Assembly: GCF_024199945.1 (NCBI RefSeq)
Contig: NZ_JANADP010000001.1
Coordinates: 1,798,001-1,862,000, forward strand
Direction of reading: 5' to 3'
DNA: 64,000 nucleotides
Source of the DNA: Bradyrhizobium sp. CCGUVB4N
GTDB lineage: Bacteria; Pseudomonadota; Alphaproteobacteria; Rhizobiales; Xanthobacteraceae
Part shown: piece after piece, positions 48,378 to 57,777 of the stretch
Layout: each line of letters begins with the position of its first letter
How positions within the stretch are numbered: position 1 is the stretch's first letter
Notes under the pieces: generated by a model
Databases searched by the model: none
What the model was told of the DNA's origin: nothing
What the model saw: the letters and a program-made list of their open reading frames with translations, nothing else
Program-made: the position numbers and the translations under genes

Positions 48378-50709
48378 CGATTCGCCGGCCTAGAATGAGG
48401 CTCAGATTGGCTGCGAGCAGGTCATTTCGATGCGTGACAAATCAGCTCATGACAGCCTCGGCCATATCAGCGATCTACAATCCCAAAAGCGGCCACGGTG
48501 TTGTACCTAGGTCCTCAGATCGGAAGACATGCAGGACGTGAGGGCCTAGAATTGGTGTCGCCGACAACGTCCAAGATCCTTGCTCCAACAGCTAGGCGGA
48601 AAAAGGAAGTCAACCAGCCGCTAAGAGTCAGGTCCTCGGTCCGATGAAGCGTGCACTTGGTGACCAGAGTCGTTGAAACGATTCACCCGAAGTGTGCAAA
48701 TCCGGGCGAAGATCGGCCCCGCCGATATAGGCGCCGGCAAGGCATTGGTCAGAATGATCAGGACGACCGCTGGCAATGTGCAGGCGCTTACAAGCTGCGC
48801 GAGCGCATCGAGGTCCTTGGCGACCCGCGCTGTTTCTACCGTTCGGGGTGCCCTTTGAAACCACGGCATCGAGATAAGTGGCCAGCAGCGCCCAAAAAGG
48901 TGATTGGGATGGGGCAGGACGGGCCGCTTTGTTGCGTCAGCGTGATCGCGATGACGTATTTGGCGCTGGCACGCGAATAGCCGTGATGTGACCAGCAGGA
49001 ACGGGGCAGATATTAGCGACGCCAAATCCCTCAGTAGCAACGAGAGCTTGCCAGCGTAGTCATACATAGACGTCGCGAGACCGCCTGGTAGATAGTGTGG
49101 CCGAATCGGTAGAGGCTGTTTCCCATTTTCGAAAGATCCGGTCACGATTTGTCGCTGGCGGAAGAAAGAAGACGATCTCCGGCTGTTATGCCGGTCACTT
49201 GTCTCAAGGATACTCTGCATTAGCTCCTGCGCTTTGTCCGCTCCTCATATGGCAGCCATCAGCGGCTTTCGGTCCTTAAAATGCGCTCCGTCATAGGCAG
49301 TTTTTCAGTGCTGCCCATTTCGTGCTACCATGCGATCATTGCCTCCCAGCGATCTACAGGCACGGAAGCTCCTCTGTGTAGACAACGTGGACCGCCCAGC
49401 GACATAGTCGAATTTCGAGCTTGCCAAAACTGCGGCAGCCATAATGAATGGCAGCTTGCTTCCGGCGATCAGCGCCTCGATCCGAGCGACGAGGACCAAA
49501 ATCGTCTACCGCTGTACCCACTCTGCTCGCATCAGCCGGAGAATTCGCCGATGGATCTTGCATGTCGAACTCGTTGCGGCTGACGTGTGACCCATCCGAC
49601 TCTCATCAACCGATCAATGCACGCCCCAGTTATCTAGATCAATTACCAGCCTTGGTAGTTGATTGGTGACTGAAAACATCACTCAATGGAAGGAAATCGG
49701 CGCACCGGGACGTATACGATCCGATATGTTGCCGCATTCATCGCGATCCGTTGCCGCATTCATCGCGATCCAAAGCATCGTCAGGTGCAAATCAGGCTAG
49801 GGGATCTCTTGTTGATCTGTAACACGAGCAAGCAACCGTTCCGCCGCGGGACGATAGAGCACCTCCGATAAGCGGGAGCACCCTGCTGGTATTGCATCAG
49901 CAGGGGCATTCATGGACTCCTCTACGGAGACCGGAAGGATACAGTCGCTTGTCATAGTCGCTCTGGGTTTCGCCAACATTCTGCTAAGCGCGCAAACTGT
50001 ACCCAGTGAGCTAGAACACGTCTCGGAAGTTGCCGAGTCGTACCAAACCTGGCTGAAGTCTTGGGCAAGTGACCCGGTGGCTCCGCAAGGCTGCTGCGAT
50101 GACTTCGCATCCCTTCTCCATGGCACAGCGATGGACGAGCGTCACGATAAAACCCGTCCGCGCGGTTCCAGCAGTGTGGCAATGCGGTGAGCAACAAAGT
50201 TAGTGACATCGAGATCTCTATCGCTACGTTGATTGAGGGCGAAATAGCTAGTGGCCAGCTTCCCAAAATGCAGATAGGCCACGACTTGAAGCCGAACAGT
50301 CGTATCCTATTGCTGCGGTTTGGAAGAACCGGTATGCTCCCGCGCAGCTGCTTGCGCAGTTCGTCGCCGTCGTTGGCGGTGCTGCTGAGTCCGTACTTCC
50401 ATACCTTGACTCTGCGGTCACACGCTGGGCGATCTGGTAGTCTTGTGCCTCGTCTCCAGTCAGCAGGATATCGATCGGACGCCGAGCATCTGAAATTCTT
50501 GCATTTTCATGCTACGCCCTCCGACGCAAGAGCCAAGTGCCCTGTTGCGACCCCTTTGGCGCCCGCTTCGAAGCAATGCATTGTGACGCGCTTGGAGTCG
50601 ATCATGTACAAGAAATTGGGTTTCCTAAATCGTATTCCTCCGTTGAGGGCCGCCTTGTTTGACGGACGCGAACGCTGCAGGTCCTAGGGGTAATCCCAGG
50701 AGAAGCGCT
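48378..50709. other. 2.3-kb region without a recognised gene
   Basis: A leftward frame at 48621-49220 contains hydrophobic stretches (LSLLLRDLASLISAPFLLV and LVSACTLPAVVLIILTNALP) that could be the remains of a polysaccharide flippase or another membrane protein; the call is weak. Rightward frames at 49912-50190 and 50187-50687 have no family signal. The region looks like decayed sequence. Confidence 0.35.
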
Positions 50710-51111
50710 ATGACGATTTCGCGGGCAGAGGTGATCACATCGGTCGAGCGGCGGCGTCGGTGGTCGCAGGATGAGAAGGAACGGCTAGTTGCAGCATCGC
50801 TCGGGCCCGGAGCCACTGTTTCCGAGGTGGCTCGCATGGCCGGCCTTCATGTGAGCCAGCTGTTCAGGTGGCGCAAAGAGCTTTGCAAGCACAATGATGC
50901 GAGTATAGCACCGTTAGTGCCGGTCGAGATTGGGCCGTCTGTGCCGCCCCGGGATGTGGCCGAAGCGCCCTTGACGACGGCACCGGCGCGTCGACGAAGG
51001 AGCCAGGGTATCATCGAGATTGATCTTGGTAGCGGACACCGCATCCGGGTCGATGGCGAGGTTGATGGAGACGCGCTGCGTCGAGTTCTCGATGCTCTGG
51101 TGCGCCGATGA
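50710..51111 (+). CDS. tnpA: IS66-family TnpA (accessory ORF1)
   Basis: A 133-residue HTH protein of the IS66 group. It starts [18 protein letters not shown] and has [33 protein letters not shown], the family HTH. A variable linker leads to the C-terminal [40 protein letters not shown] precedes the ATG. It overlaps tnpB as ATGA. Required with TnpB for IS66 transposition. It is intact but the element is broken. Confidence 0.9.
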   Translation: MTISRAEVITSVERRRRWSQDEKERLVAASLGPGATVSEVARMAGLHVSQLFRWRKELCKHNDASIAPLVPVEIGPSVPPRDVAEAPLTTAPARRRRSQGIIEIDLGSGHRIRVDGEVDGDALRRVLDALVRR

Positions 51112-51323
51112 TCCCGGTTCCGACAGGTGCGCGAGTGTGGCTCGCAACAGGCTACACGGATATGCGGAGAGGCTTTCCGTCGTTGGCGCTCCAAGTGCAG
51201 GAGGTGCTGCGCAAAGACCCGCTCGGCGGTCATCTGTTCGTCTTCCGCGGTCGCCGCAGCGATCTTGTGAAGATGATCTGGCACGATGGCCAGGGCGCAT
51301 GCCTGTTTACCAACTAATTGGCT

Positions 51324-53441
51324 TCATACTACAGCCCTTTCTTTGGGATCGATGCATTTTGAAGAGTTGAGCTGACGAATGATCTCAGCGCGGTGGGCAA
51401 GCTGATTCCATCTGCTGCATTGCTTGGCCGGAACGTGCGGTCCTGGCGGTTCATAGAGGCCGATATAGCCATTGTAGGCATGTCTTTTCACGATGCCGTA
51501 TTTCGCCCACCTGACCAGGGTACTTTCGGTGATGCCGAGTTTGGCGCAGGCCTCCGCTTTTGTCAGCATCCCCCGTTCGCGCAGCCGATCATAGCGAGAG
51601 CGCAGACCATACTGTTTAACAAGATAGATGACCCGCAAATCAGTGAACTTCGCGTCGGCTTTACCACGGCGTGCTGAGCCGCCGGGGCGGATCCCTTGGT
51701 CATTCAGGATATCGGCGATTTCGGCACAGATGTGATCGTCGAGAAGCTTGTCGACCAGTTCGACCACCTCGGGTCGGGTCTTTACCTGTTGCGCGGAGGA
51801 TTGTGGGTTCTGAGTAGTCAATGTTTCGGTCTTTCCGCCTTTGAAGCGAATGTGGATCCGGGTCTCTCCCTCGTCCGGGAACTTGAGCAAGGTGACGTCT
51901 TCGACGAGATAGGCAAGGAGCCGCTTGCGTTCGCGGTTCGGCAAGGTCCGGTCACACCAGACTGTTTTGAAGTCGACCGTCATGGCGATCAATCGATCTC
52001 GGATCGCATCGTCGAGCGTCACCCGATCTTCGCACAGAGCACGTTCTCTTTCTTCTCGCGCATCAGCCAGCATGCGCAGTTTGTCGTTCCATTCGCCTTC
52101 AAGAGTGTCGGCAACCAGGCGGTTGTTCGGATCAACCAGCATGAACCGCCGTTGTGCAAGATCGGCGTCAATCTGAGCGCGTTCGACGGCACGGAGCCGG
52201 AGTTTGTCCGCTTCGTCATGACGCGCTTCGATCTCTTTTCGGATCTCCAATGCTAACTCCACGGCGGCAGGCGTCATTTCGGCGGCGATCAATTCGCCGA
52301 CCGCTTCGTCGATGGGCCAGCCTGCGATCGACTGACAGTGGGGTTCGCCGCGAGAGGCGTAAGCGCGGTGACAGACATACCAGGTGTCCACCTGACCACG
52401 TCGGGCCGCGTAACGGGCGCTCATATGACTGCCGCAACGCCCGCATATGACGCGCACTTGTAGTAAAGCCGCGCCTTCGCGCGGCGGCGAAGCGCGCACG
52501 GCTTGATAACCTTGGCCATTGGCCTCGAGTACCTTGAGGTTGTACTGGAACTGCTCCCAGCTGATATAGCCGGGATGGGCGTCCGGAATGCAGGCGAGCC
52601 ATTCCTTGGGGTCCCGTTTGCGGAGCTGTTTCTTTCCATCGACGGTCCGGCGGTAAAGACGCTGGCCATAGGCATAGACACCCGCGTAACGAGGATTGTG
52701 CAGCGTGCGCATGGCGGTCGATGTGGTCAACTGTTGGAACACCACTTGTTTGCCGTTGCGCAGACGTGAGGGGAAGAGCAGACCCTCCCTGGTGAACGTC
52801 TTGACGGTCTGCGTAGCCGACCCGACTCGCGAGAACGTCTCGAAGAAGTGGGAGATCATCTCCCGGATCTGAGCGTCCGGATCGAGAACGACATCGCCAA
52901 TCTCATCATAGATAAAGCCGGTTGGCAGAGGGCAACGATACTCACCACGACGCACCTTGTTGAGGATACCGCCGCGTAATCGGGCCTTGATAACATGCAG
53001 TTCAGCTTCGCTCATCGTGCCCTTGAGGCCGAGCAGAAGACGGTCATTGAAGTTGGCCGGATCGTACACGCCGTCTTCATCGAGGATAAGTGTGTCAGCT
53101 AGGGCGCATATCTCTAGCAGCCGGTGCCAGTCTGCGTTGTTTCTGGCGAGGCGGGATACCTCCAGCCCCATGACAATTCCCGCGCGCCCCATGCCGACAT
53201 CGGACACCAAGTGCTGGAAGCCCTCGCGCCACGACGCAGATGCGCCGGATTCGCCCTGGTCGCTGTCGATGACGATGATCTGATCGTCGCGCCATCCAAG
53301 TCCGATCGCGCGACCCCGAAGATCGTATTGGCGCTTGGTGCTTTCGACGTTCTCCATGACCTGTCGCATCGACGACTGCCGGATGTAGAGATAAGCGCAC
53401 CGCTCGAGATGATGCGATTGGATCTTGAGCTTTTCGTTCAT
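51324..53441 (-). CDS. Large serine recombinase
   Basis: A 705-residue recombinase. The resolvase domain opens with YLYIRQSSMRQV (catalytic Ser at 23 or 24), has DSDQGESGASASWREGF and VMGLEVSRLARNNADWHRLLE, and ends near GTMSEAELHVIKARL. A recombinase domain follows with NPRYAGVYAYG, then a zinc ribbon with CGRCGSHM and CHRAYASRGEPHC, a coiled-coil part and a C-terminal HTH (KAEACAKLGITESTLVRWAKYG). It should cut and rejoin the element ends. Its ATG overlaps the stop of the upstream small gene. The gene is intact. Confidence 0.92.
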   Translation of the reverse strand: MNEKLKIQSHHLERCAYLYIRQSSMRQVMENVESTKRQYDLRGRAIGLGWRDDQIIVIDSDQGESGASASWREGFQHLVSDVGMGRAGIVMGLEVSRLARNNADWHRLLEICALADTLILDEDGVYDPANFNDRLLLGLKGTMSEAELHVIKARLRGGILNKVRRGEYRCPLPTGFIYDEIGDVVLDPDAQIREMISHFFETFSRVGSATQTVKTFTREGLLFPSRLRNGKQVVFQQLTTSTAMRTLHNPRYAGVYAYGQRLYRRTVDGKKQLRKRDPKEWLACIPDAHPGYISWEQFQYNLKVLEANGQGYQAVRASPPREGAALLQVRVICGRCGSHMSARYAARRGQVDTWYVCHRAYASRGEPHCQSIAGWPIDEAVGELIAAEMTPAAVELALEIRKEIEARHDEADKLRLRAVERAQIDADLAQRRFMLVDPNNRLVADTLEGEWNDKLRMLADAREERERALCEDRVTLDDAIRDRLIAMTVDFKTVWCDRTLPNRERKRLLAYLVEDVTLLKFPDEGETRIHIRFKGGKTETLTTQNPQSSAQQVKTRPEVVELVDKLLDDHICAEIADILNDQGIRPGGSARRGKADAKFTDLRVIYLVKQYGLRSRYDRLRERGMLTKAEACAKLGITESTLVRWAKYGIVKRHAYNGYIGLYEPPGPHVPAKQCSRWNQLAHRAEIIRQLNSSKCIDPKERAVV

Positions 53442-53713
53442 GCTGTTTTCCGTTCAGGGATCGCCATCACGATGGCGGCAAGCAAGTGGATGATCGTGTG
53501 TCGCTCGGAAGTTTCGTCCGCGATGGGCAGGCCAGCCCACAGCGGCATGGCAATGGGTTGGCGCTGGCAAGGCTCACGCAAAATCGCACGGGTCCACGCC
53601 CATATGCCGCGGTGCAGAAGGATGATAAGGCCGCTGCGCGCCTCCGGCGGCAAAACGGCGCCGAGCGCGGCTGCGCGCAGTATTTCGTATTGTTCGGTGG
53701 CGCTGGACTGCAT
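53438..53713 (-). CDS. Small gene coupled to the serine recombinase
   Basis: A 91-residue protein starting MQSSATEQYEILRAAALG. It has ARSGLIILLHRGIWAW and a C-terminal HTIIHLLAAIVM. Its stop codon overlaps the recombinase start as ATGA, which is the main reason to believe it. No domain recognised. It may be a directionality or regulatory factor for the recombinase; that is inference from position only. Confidence 0.55.
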   Translation of the reverse strand: MQSSATEQYEILRAAALGAVLPPEARSGLIILLHRGIWAWTRAILREPCQRQPIAMPLWAGLPIADETSERHTIIHLLAAIVMAIPERKTA

Positions 53714-53742
53714 CGCGCAATGCGGTCCAGCGCCATCGTCGG

Positions 53743-54237
53743 TCACACTGTTTTTTTTACGCCGAGCGCACGCTCGATCGTTCTGGGGTGGATATCGAGG
53801 CCGAATTCGGCACGAAGTCGGTTCGCCAGTTCGCGCGCCCGAATGGGTCCGTCCGGCTCCACCTGTGCCTTGAGGAAGGCCAGTACTTCGCCCTGGATCT
53901 TGTGTGGTCCGCGCGGTCCGCGTTTCCTGGGCACCAAACCGACCAGGCCCGCGTCCTCGAAGTCCGTCTTGGCCTGGTAGAAGGTCGGCCGAGAGACGCC
54001 ATATTCGTCGGACACCTCCGTTACCGACATTTTGTCGACGGACACGCGCCGCAGCATTTCGTACTTCACTTGCACGATGTCGCGCCGATCGAAGAAGCCG
54101 TTCTCCTGGAATTTCGGGTCGCCGACTTTCTCCGGAGCCGGATTGAGCACCCCATCCGCGGCCAGAGCGCTGACCTTCGATCGCTTGTGTTTGACGCCGT
54201 CCGACACCTGCGCCGCCGCTCTCCAAGCTCGACTCAA
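53743..54237 (-). CDS. Helix-turn-helix protein of the serine-recombinase element
   Basis: A protein of up to 164 residues. The middle contains RRVSVDKMSVTEVSDEYGVSRPTFYQAKTDF, a clear HTH. A second HTH-like region follows with IRARELANRLRAEFGLDIHPRTIERALG. The two together resemble the N-terminal DNA-binding part of IS481/IS630-type transposases without a catalytic domain. The frame opens with TTG at 54237; GTG at 54207 is an alternative start. Probably a regulator or accessory DNA-binding subunit of the recombinase. Confidence 0.75.
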   Translation of the reverse strand: MSRAWRAAAQVSDGVKHKRSKVSALAADGVLNPAPEKVGDPKFQENGFFDRRDIVQVKYEMLRRVSVDKMSVTEVSDEYGVSRPTFYQAKTDFEDAGLVGLVPRKRGPRGPHKIQGEVLAFLKAQVEPDGPIRARELANRLRAEFGLDIHPRTIERALGVKKTV

Positions 54238-54328
54238 TTAACGTAATTATTATTGTGCCGCGAACGACTAAATCGTCAAGCACCGCATCGTCACTTACTG
54301 GCGTAAATGATCTGCAAACAAGCAGCAT

Positions 54329-54673
54329 TTAGCGAAGCGTCCATGGGCTTTGCGGCGTTATTTTTCTTACATTTGCGGCAGATTTTCCCTTACGGTCTTT
54401 CGGCGTCACGGACCTGCCTTGCAACGTGAGGCGCTCTACAAGATCGCTGAGCGCCAGTAGATCGCCGAGACCGCACAGTGCGCGCCCGTCTCCCACCACA
54501 CCCTCGAGACTAGGGCCTGCTGCATCGGTCCATTGCGGCGGAACAGAGCAAATTCGGCCATCGTCAAAGCGCAACAGCAACAGCTTGCCCGCTCGGTTGC
54601 CGCGCCTCCCGACGCAGGCACCCCTCTGACCGGAATACGGATGAAAGGGATGGGTCACCGTCACAAGCTGCAA
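54329..54673 (-). CDS. Small protein of the serine-recombinase element (DUF5372-like)
   Basis: A 114-residue protein. It starts MQLVTVTHPFHPYSGQ and has KLLLLRFDDGRICSVPPQWTD, which resembles DUF5372 proteins that travel with such recombinases. It is the first gene of the leftward operon, about 90 bp before the HTH gene. Function unknown. The family name is recalled from pattern and not verified. Confidence 0.6.
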   Translation of the reverse strand: MQLVTVTHPFHPYSGQRGACVGRRGNRAGKLLLLRFDDGRICSVPPQWTDAAGPSLEGVVGDGRALCGLGDLLALSDLVERLTLQGRSVTPKDRKGKSAANVRKITPQSPWTLR

Positions 54674-54830
54674 CGGGACTGATGAACCGCTCGCATTTCC
54701 AACTGAGTTACAAAAGACTCGAGAGAGGAAGGTTCATTTGGCCATCGGTTGCCGGTGAATCGGTAACGATCTCGCCCGCGCAGTTGAGCTATCTGTTCGA
54801 TCACCCATGTTGATGCCCCTCCTTATTAGG

Positions 54831-56330
54831 CTGACAGATTCTTAGTCTTACTGCGTCACAAAAGAAGGCGCTGTTTGATCGGGCGAATGCAACAGGGACA
54901 GCGTGAGAGGGTGCGGACGATGGCAACGATCAGTCTTCGCCGCATCGTCGCAATCGAGTTCGGGATGTGACGTTCGGGTCGCAGCAGCGGAGCCTCTGGG
55001 TCGGTAACCGTTGGAAACCGCAAGTCTCTTGAACGGCCTGGTGGAACGAGATCCCGAGGGGGGAATCGTCTCCCTCTCGGAGACCAGGAATCCGTAGGCT
55101 GCGATGCACAGCGTAGCGTGGTGGTGGAAGCCACGCCAACCTCGCCCTTCGAAATGCCCGAGCCCGACCTCTTGTTTGAGATCCTGATAATCGCGCTCGA
55201 TGCGCCAGCGCAGCTTGGTTAGATCGACTAGCCTTCCAAAAGTGATCGTTTCCGGCAACGTTGAAAGCCAGTATTTGGTCGGCTCGTCCTCACCTTCTGG
55301 CCATTCGATCAAAAGCCATTCTTCCGGTCGGCTTTCGGTGAGTTGGTAATCTCGATGCGCGACGCAAACGCGCGCGCGAGCGAAGCGCGACGATAGCCGC
55401 TCGGCCGCGCCCTCTCGCCACTTGATCGTGCGCCAGACCCGCTTAGGAAGGCAAAGAGCAAGCTCCTTGACCGAAATCGGTTGATGCTTGTGGTCGCGGC
55501 GCAGCAGCTTTGGTGGTCGCCCTTTGCCCGACCATTTTTTCGGCGGTAGCGGCGCCGTGTCGGATGTCCACACCGTGGTGTTTGGCAAGATACCAGCCAC
55601 ATAGGTCAACGCCAACGCGCTGATGCTGGTCCGCAGGTCCGTGTTGCAGCCATATCCGGCATCCATCAGCACCACGCCGCGAGGAAGCCCGGTTCTGCAG
55701 GCTGCTTCGATCTGTTCAAGCGCGATCTCTGGCTTGGTCTTAAAGCTGATCTCCTTGGGCACGCCCGCTTTGCGCCGACGTTTCTTATCTGCCGCCCATT
55801 CCTGCGGCAGATAGAGACGATACATCGCCGGCAGACTGGCGTGGTGATTGGCAAGCGACAGGGATACCGCGACTTGGCAGTTATCCTGCTTGCCGAGCTG
55901 CCCGCAATATTGACGCGCCACACCGACCGAGTGCGCTCCCTTCTTGGGAAAACCGGTGTCATCGATGATCCACGCTTCGATCGGTCCATGGCGCTCTATC
56001 GCCGGCAGTACCATCTCACCCACTTTGGCCAAAACACCCTCGTCAGACCAAGGCGATTGGCCGACGAAGTGCAGCAGCGACTGATGCTGCGCCGCCGTCC
56101 GATCAGGTGCCGTTACCGCTGCCATAGGCTCAACGCTTTTACGCTCCCCCGGCATGATTAAGCCGATGCAATAATCAAACAACGGCTGGGCCCGGTCCGC
56201 ATGTCCGATCACACTCACAAGTTTCTCGACAAAAGCCGAAAATCGCGATTCACTGCCGCCTGATGTCCGGAGATCCATATCAGCCCCCGTTGCCGATGCC
56301 TGAATCTCAACAGGTAACTGATTCTCACAG
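54831..56330 (-). mobile_element. IS701-family element (copy 2)
   Basis: The ends CTGACAGATTCTTAGTC (54831) and the complement CTGTGAGAATCAGTTAC (56330) are imperfect repeats around one transposase gene. It follows the tnpB end by about 17 bp, so it probably replaced IS66 tnpC. No clear target duplication was found. The inner part is identical to 19478-20377. Confidence 0.75.
54848..56278 (-). CDS. IS701-family transposase
   Basis: A 476-residue DDE transposase. WIIDDTGFPKKGAHSVGVARQY gives the first Asp, LMDAGYGCNTDLR the second, and LRWRIERDYQDLKQEVGLGHFEGR the Glu region. After SERETIPPSG the reading changes to a low-complexity tail. In another frame the same bases give PERHIPNSIATMRRRL and RCPCC, a more family-like ending, so a frame slip at a CCCCCC run seems fixed in both copies. 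The protein core is complete, and activity is uncertain. Confidence 0.88.
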   Translation of the reverse strand: MDLRTSGGSESRFSAFVEKLVSVIGHADRAQPLFDYCIGLIMPGERKSVEPMAAVTAPDRTAAQHQSLLHFVGQSPWSDEGVLAKVGEMVLPAIERHGPIEAWIIDDTGFPKKGAHSVGVARQYCGQLGKQDNCQVAVSLSLANHHASLPAMYRLYLPQEWAADKKRRRKAGVPKEISFKTKPEIALEQIEAACRTGLPRGVVLMDAGYGCNTDLRTSISALALTYVAGILPNTTVWTSDTAPLPPKKWSGKGRPPKLLRRDHKHQPISVKELALCLPKRVWRTIKWREGAAERLSSRFARARVCVAHRDYQLTESRPEEWLLIEWPEGEDEPTKYWLSTLPETITFGRLVDLTKLRWRIERDYQDLKQEVGLGHFEGRGWRGFHHHATLCIAAYGFLVSERETIPPSGSRSTRPFKRLAVSNGYRPRGSAAATRTSHPELDCDDAAKTDRCHRPHPLTLSLLHSPDQTAPSFVTQ

Positions 56331-57777
56331 GATCTCGCCCGCGATCTTTTGAATCAGACACTTTTCTGACTCAGTAGTATTAGGGCTTGTTAAGAAATAA
56401 CGTAGTCACTTTCTTGAGCGCTTCCTCTAAGGGGACGGTGAGAGCGGCGATGTATCGTTTTGGTGGTGAGTTCACAATCCCTATTAACCCGATTTGGGGC
56501 GGGGAATGAGCATGCCGACTTGTCTTTTATGTTGGCCGTACTGCTGCCCGAACAGCTGGAGAAGATCCCGCTCTACGAAGAAAATCCCGACAAAGACGTA
56601 GGTGGTGGTCAAGCGTGCAGAGAGCGGAGCAGCGCAAAACAAGAGAAGACGCGGTGTGATCAGCACCAGAGCGATATGATAACGAGCAGGTCTCATTGTA
56701 AAATCCAGGCACCTGTCCGCTGTGAGTCGCCCTGGTTGCGGGGCTTTCGTCCTCATCGCTGCTAAAGGCGTACGATTGCGGAATAGGGGGCTGCTGACTT
56801 GACGAGAGAACACGCACGCCACCGCCCGCGAATAATGTTCGGACGTTCGGGATTTCGGACGTCGCCGTAGTTACCAGACACGGTTGGCAAGGCACGGATC
56901 TGATGCCAGCCACTCCTCGCGCCGCGCTTGCGCGAGTCTAGAGGGTGATCTGCCCTATGACGGCTCGGTGCCGTAGTGCTCGGATACGCCTTCAGAACTC
57001 AATGGGGCGAGTGGCTCGAGAGGCATGTCCGGACTTCCAACCCGTACCTGGTCATCCCCATTGATGCCGCGAGTCGCCGGGCGTGCCGCGAGCTTTTCGA
57101 AGCGCTCATCGGGGTCGATGACGCCCACGGCCTGGCGGTACGGCCAGGCTTGCTGAGCATTGGGAGCGGATCGATGGTCAGTCGCTGGGCTTTCCATCCT
57201 CACGAGGTAGCCCGAAGACGGCCGCCTTCAGCCTCGGCCCCGATCATCTGTCGAGGTCTCGACGGAATGGAATGACTGAGGCGCGGCAGTCGCTCGATCA
57301 ACGCGAGAGGAGGTTCATCGGCCTCTCACCGCAATCGCACACGTCAACGGCGGCGAAACAGTCCTCGTGGCGTCGCGGACGCTCCGGCTGCGGAAATTCC
57401 GTGTTTCTTGGCCACTGTCAACAAGCGGCTGTTCGCCACTTGTGAGCGCAAGGGGTGAAAGTTACGCGACGCCTCCTAACCTGCCCGCCAGCGCTCAGTT
57501 CACATAAAGCGGCGATCTGAAGAATATTAGAGCCTGAATTCTCTCCTGATACGCGGAAGATCCAGCTCCTCAGGCCGTGCAGGGCCGGAGACGCGGACGT
57601 CGCAGTATTTTACTCGAAAGAATGAGCTTGAAGTGACGGGCGCGCTAGATTGTAGGTTAAAGGCCAATTAATGCATGCATTAGCGGTGTATCGAAACGCG
57701 GCCGATACCGACGTTGGGGCGATATGTGGCTGAAGGTAGCTCGCCGAGAGAGCTAGGCGGGGAAGGCCCGCGCTCTC
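56331..57777. other. Gene-free stretch right of IS701
   Basis: Several short frames on both strands, for example 56976-57275, lack family signal. The region looks like decayed intergenic or old coding sequence. Confidence 0.4.

Larger units (their letters stand above)
51314..54713 (-). mobile_element. Serine-recombinase element inserted in IS66 tnpB
   Basis: Exact limits come from rejoining tnpB: the left junction is after TTTACCAA and the right one before AAGACTCGAG, with an AA dinucleotide at both. That agrees with the 2-bp crossover used by serine recombinases. The 3.4-kb insert has four leftward genes and no transposase of DDE type. Confidence 0.85.
51108..54813 (+). pseudogene. tnpB: IS66-family TnpB split by a serine-recombinase element
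   Basis: The 5' part (51108-51313) reads [20 protein letters not shown] and stops after GQGACLFT. The 3' part resumes at 54712 with KRLERGRFIWPS, then VTISPAQLSYLF, and ends at TGA 54811-54813. Joined through AA bases shared by both junctions, they give one TnpB of usual length. No tnpC transposase follows; an IS701 element begins about 17 bp later. Confidence 0.88.

Noticed and set aside
48621..49220. Polysaccharide flippase gene on the minus strand
   Set aside because: Hydrophobic stretches exist, but no conserved motif or good start is visible. Kept only as a note in the region entry.
54768..56343. 13-bp repeat GATCTCGCCCGCG on both sides of the IS701 copy 2
   Set aside because: The copies are 50 bp outside the left end but at the right end, so they do not behave as a target duplication. 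It may be chance.
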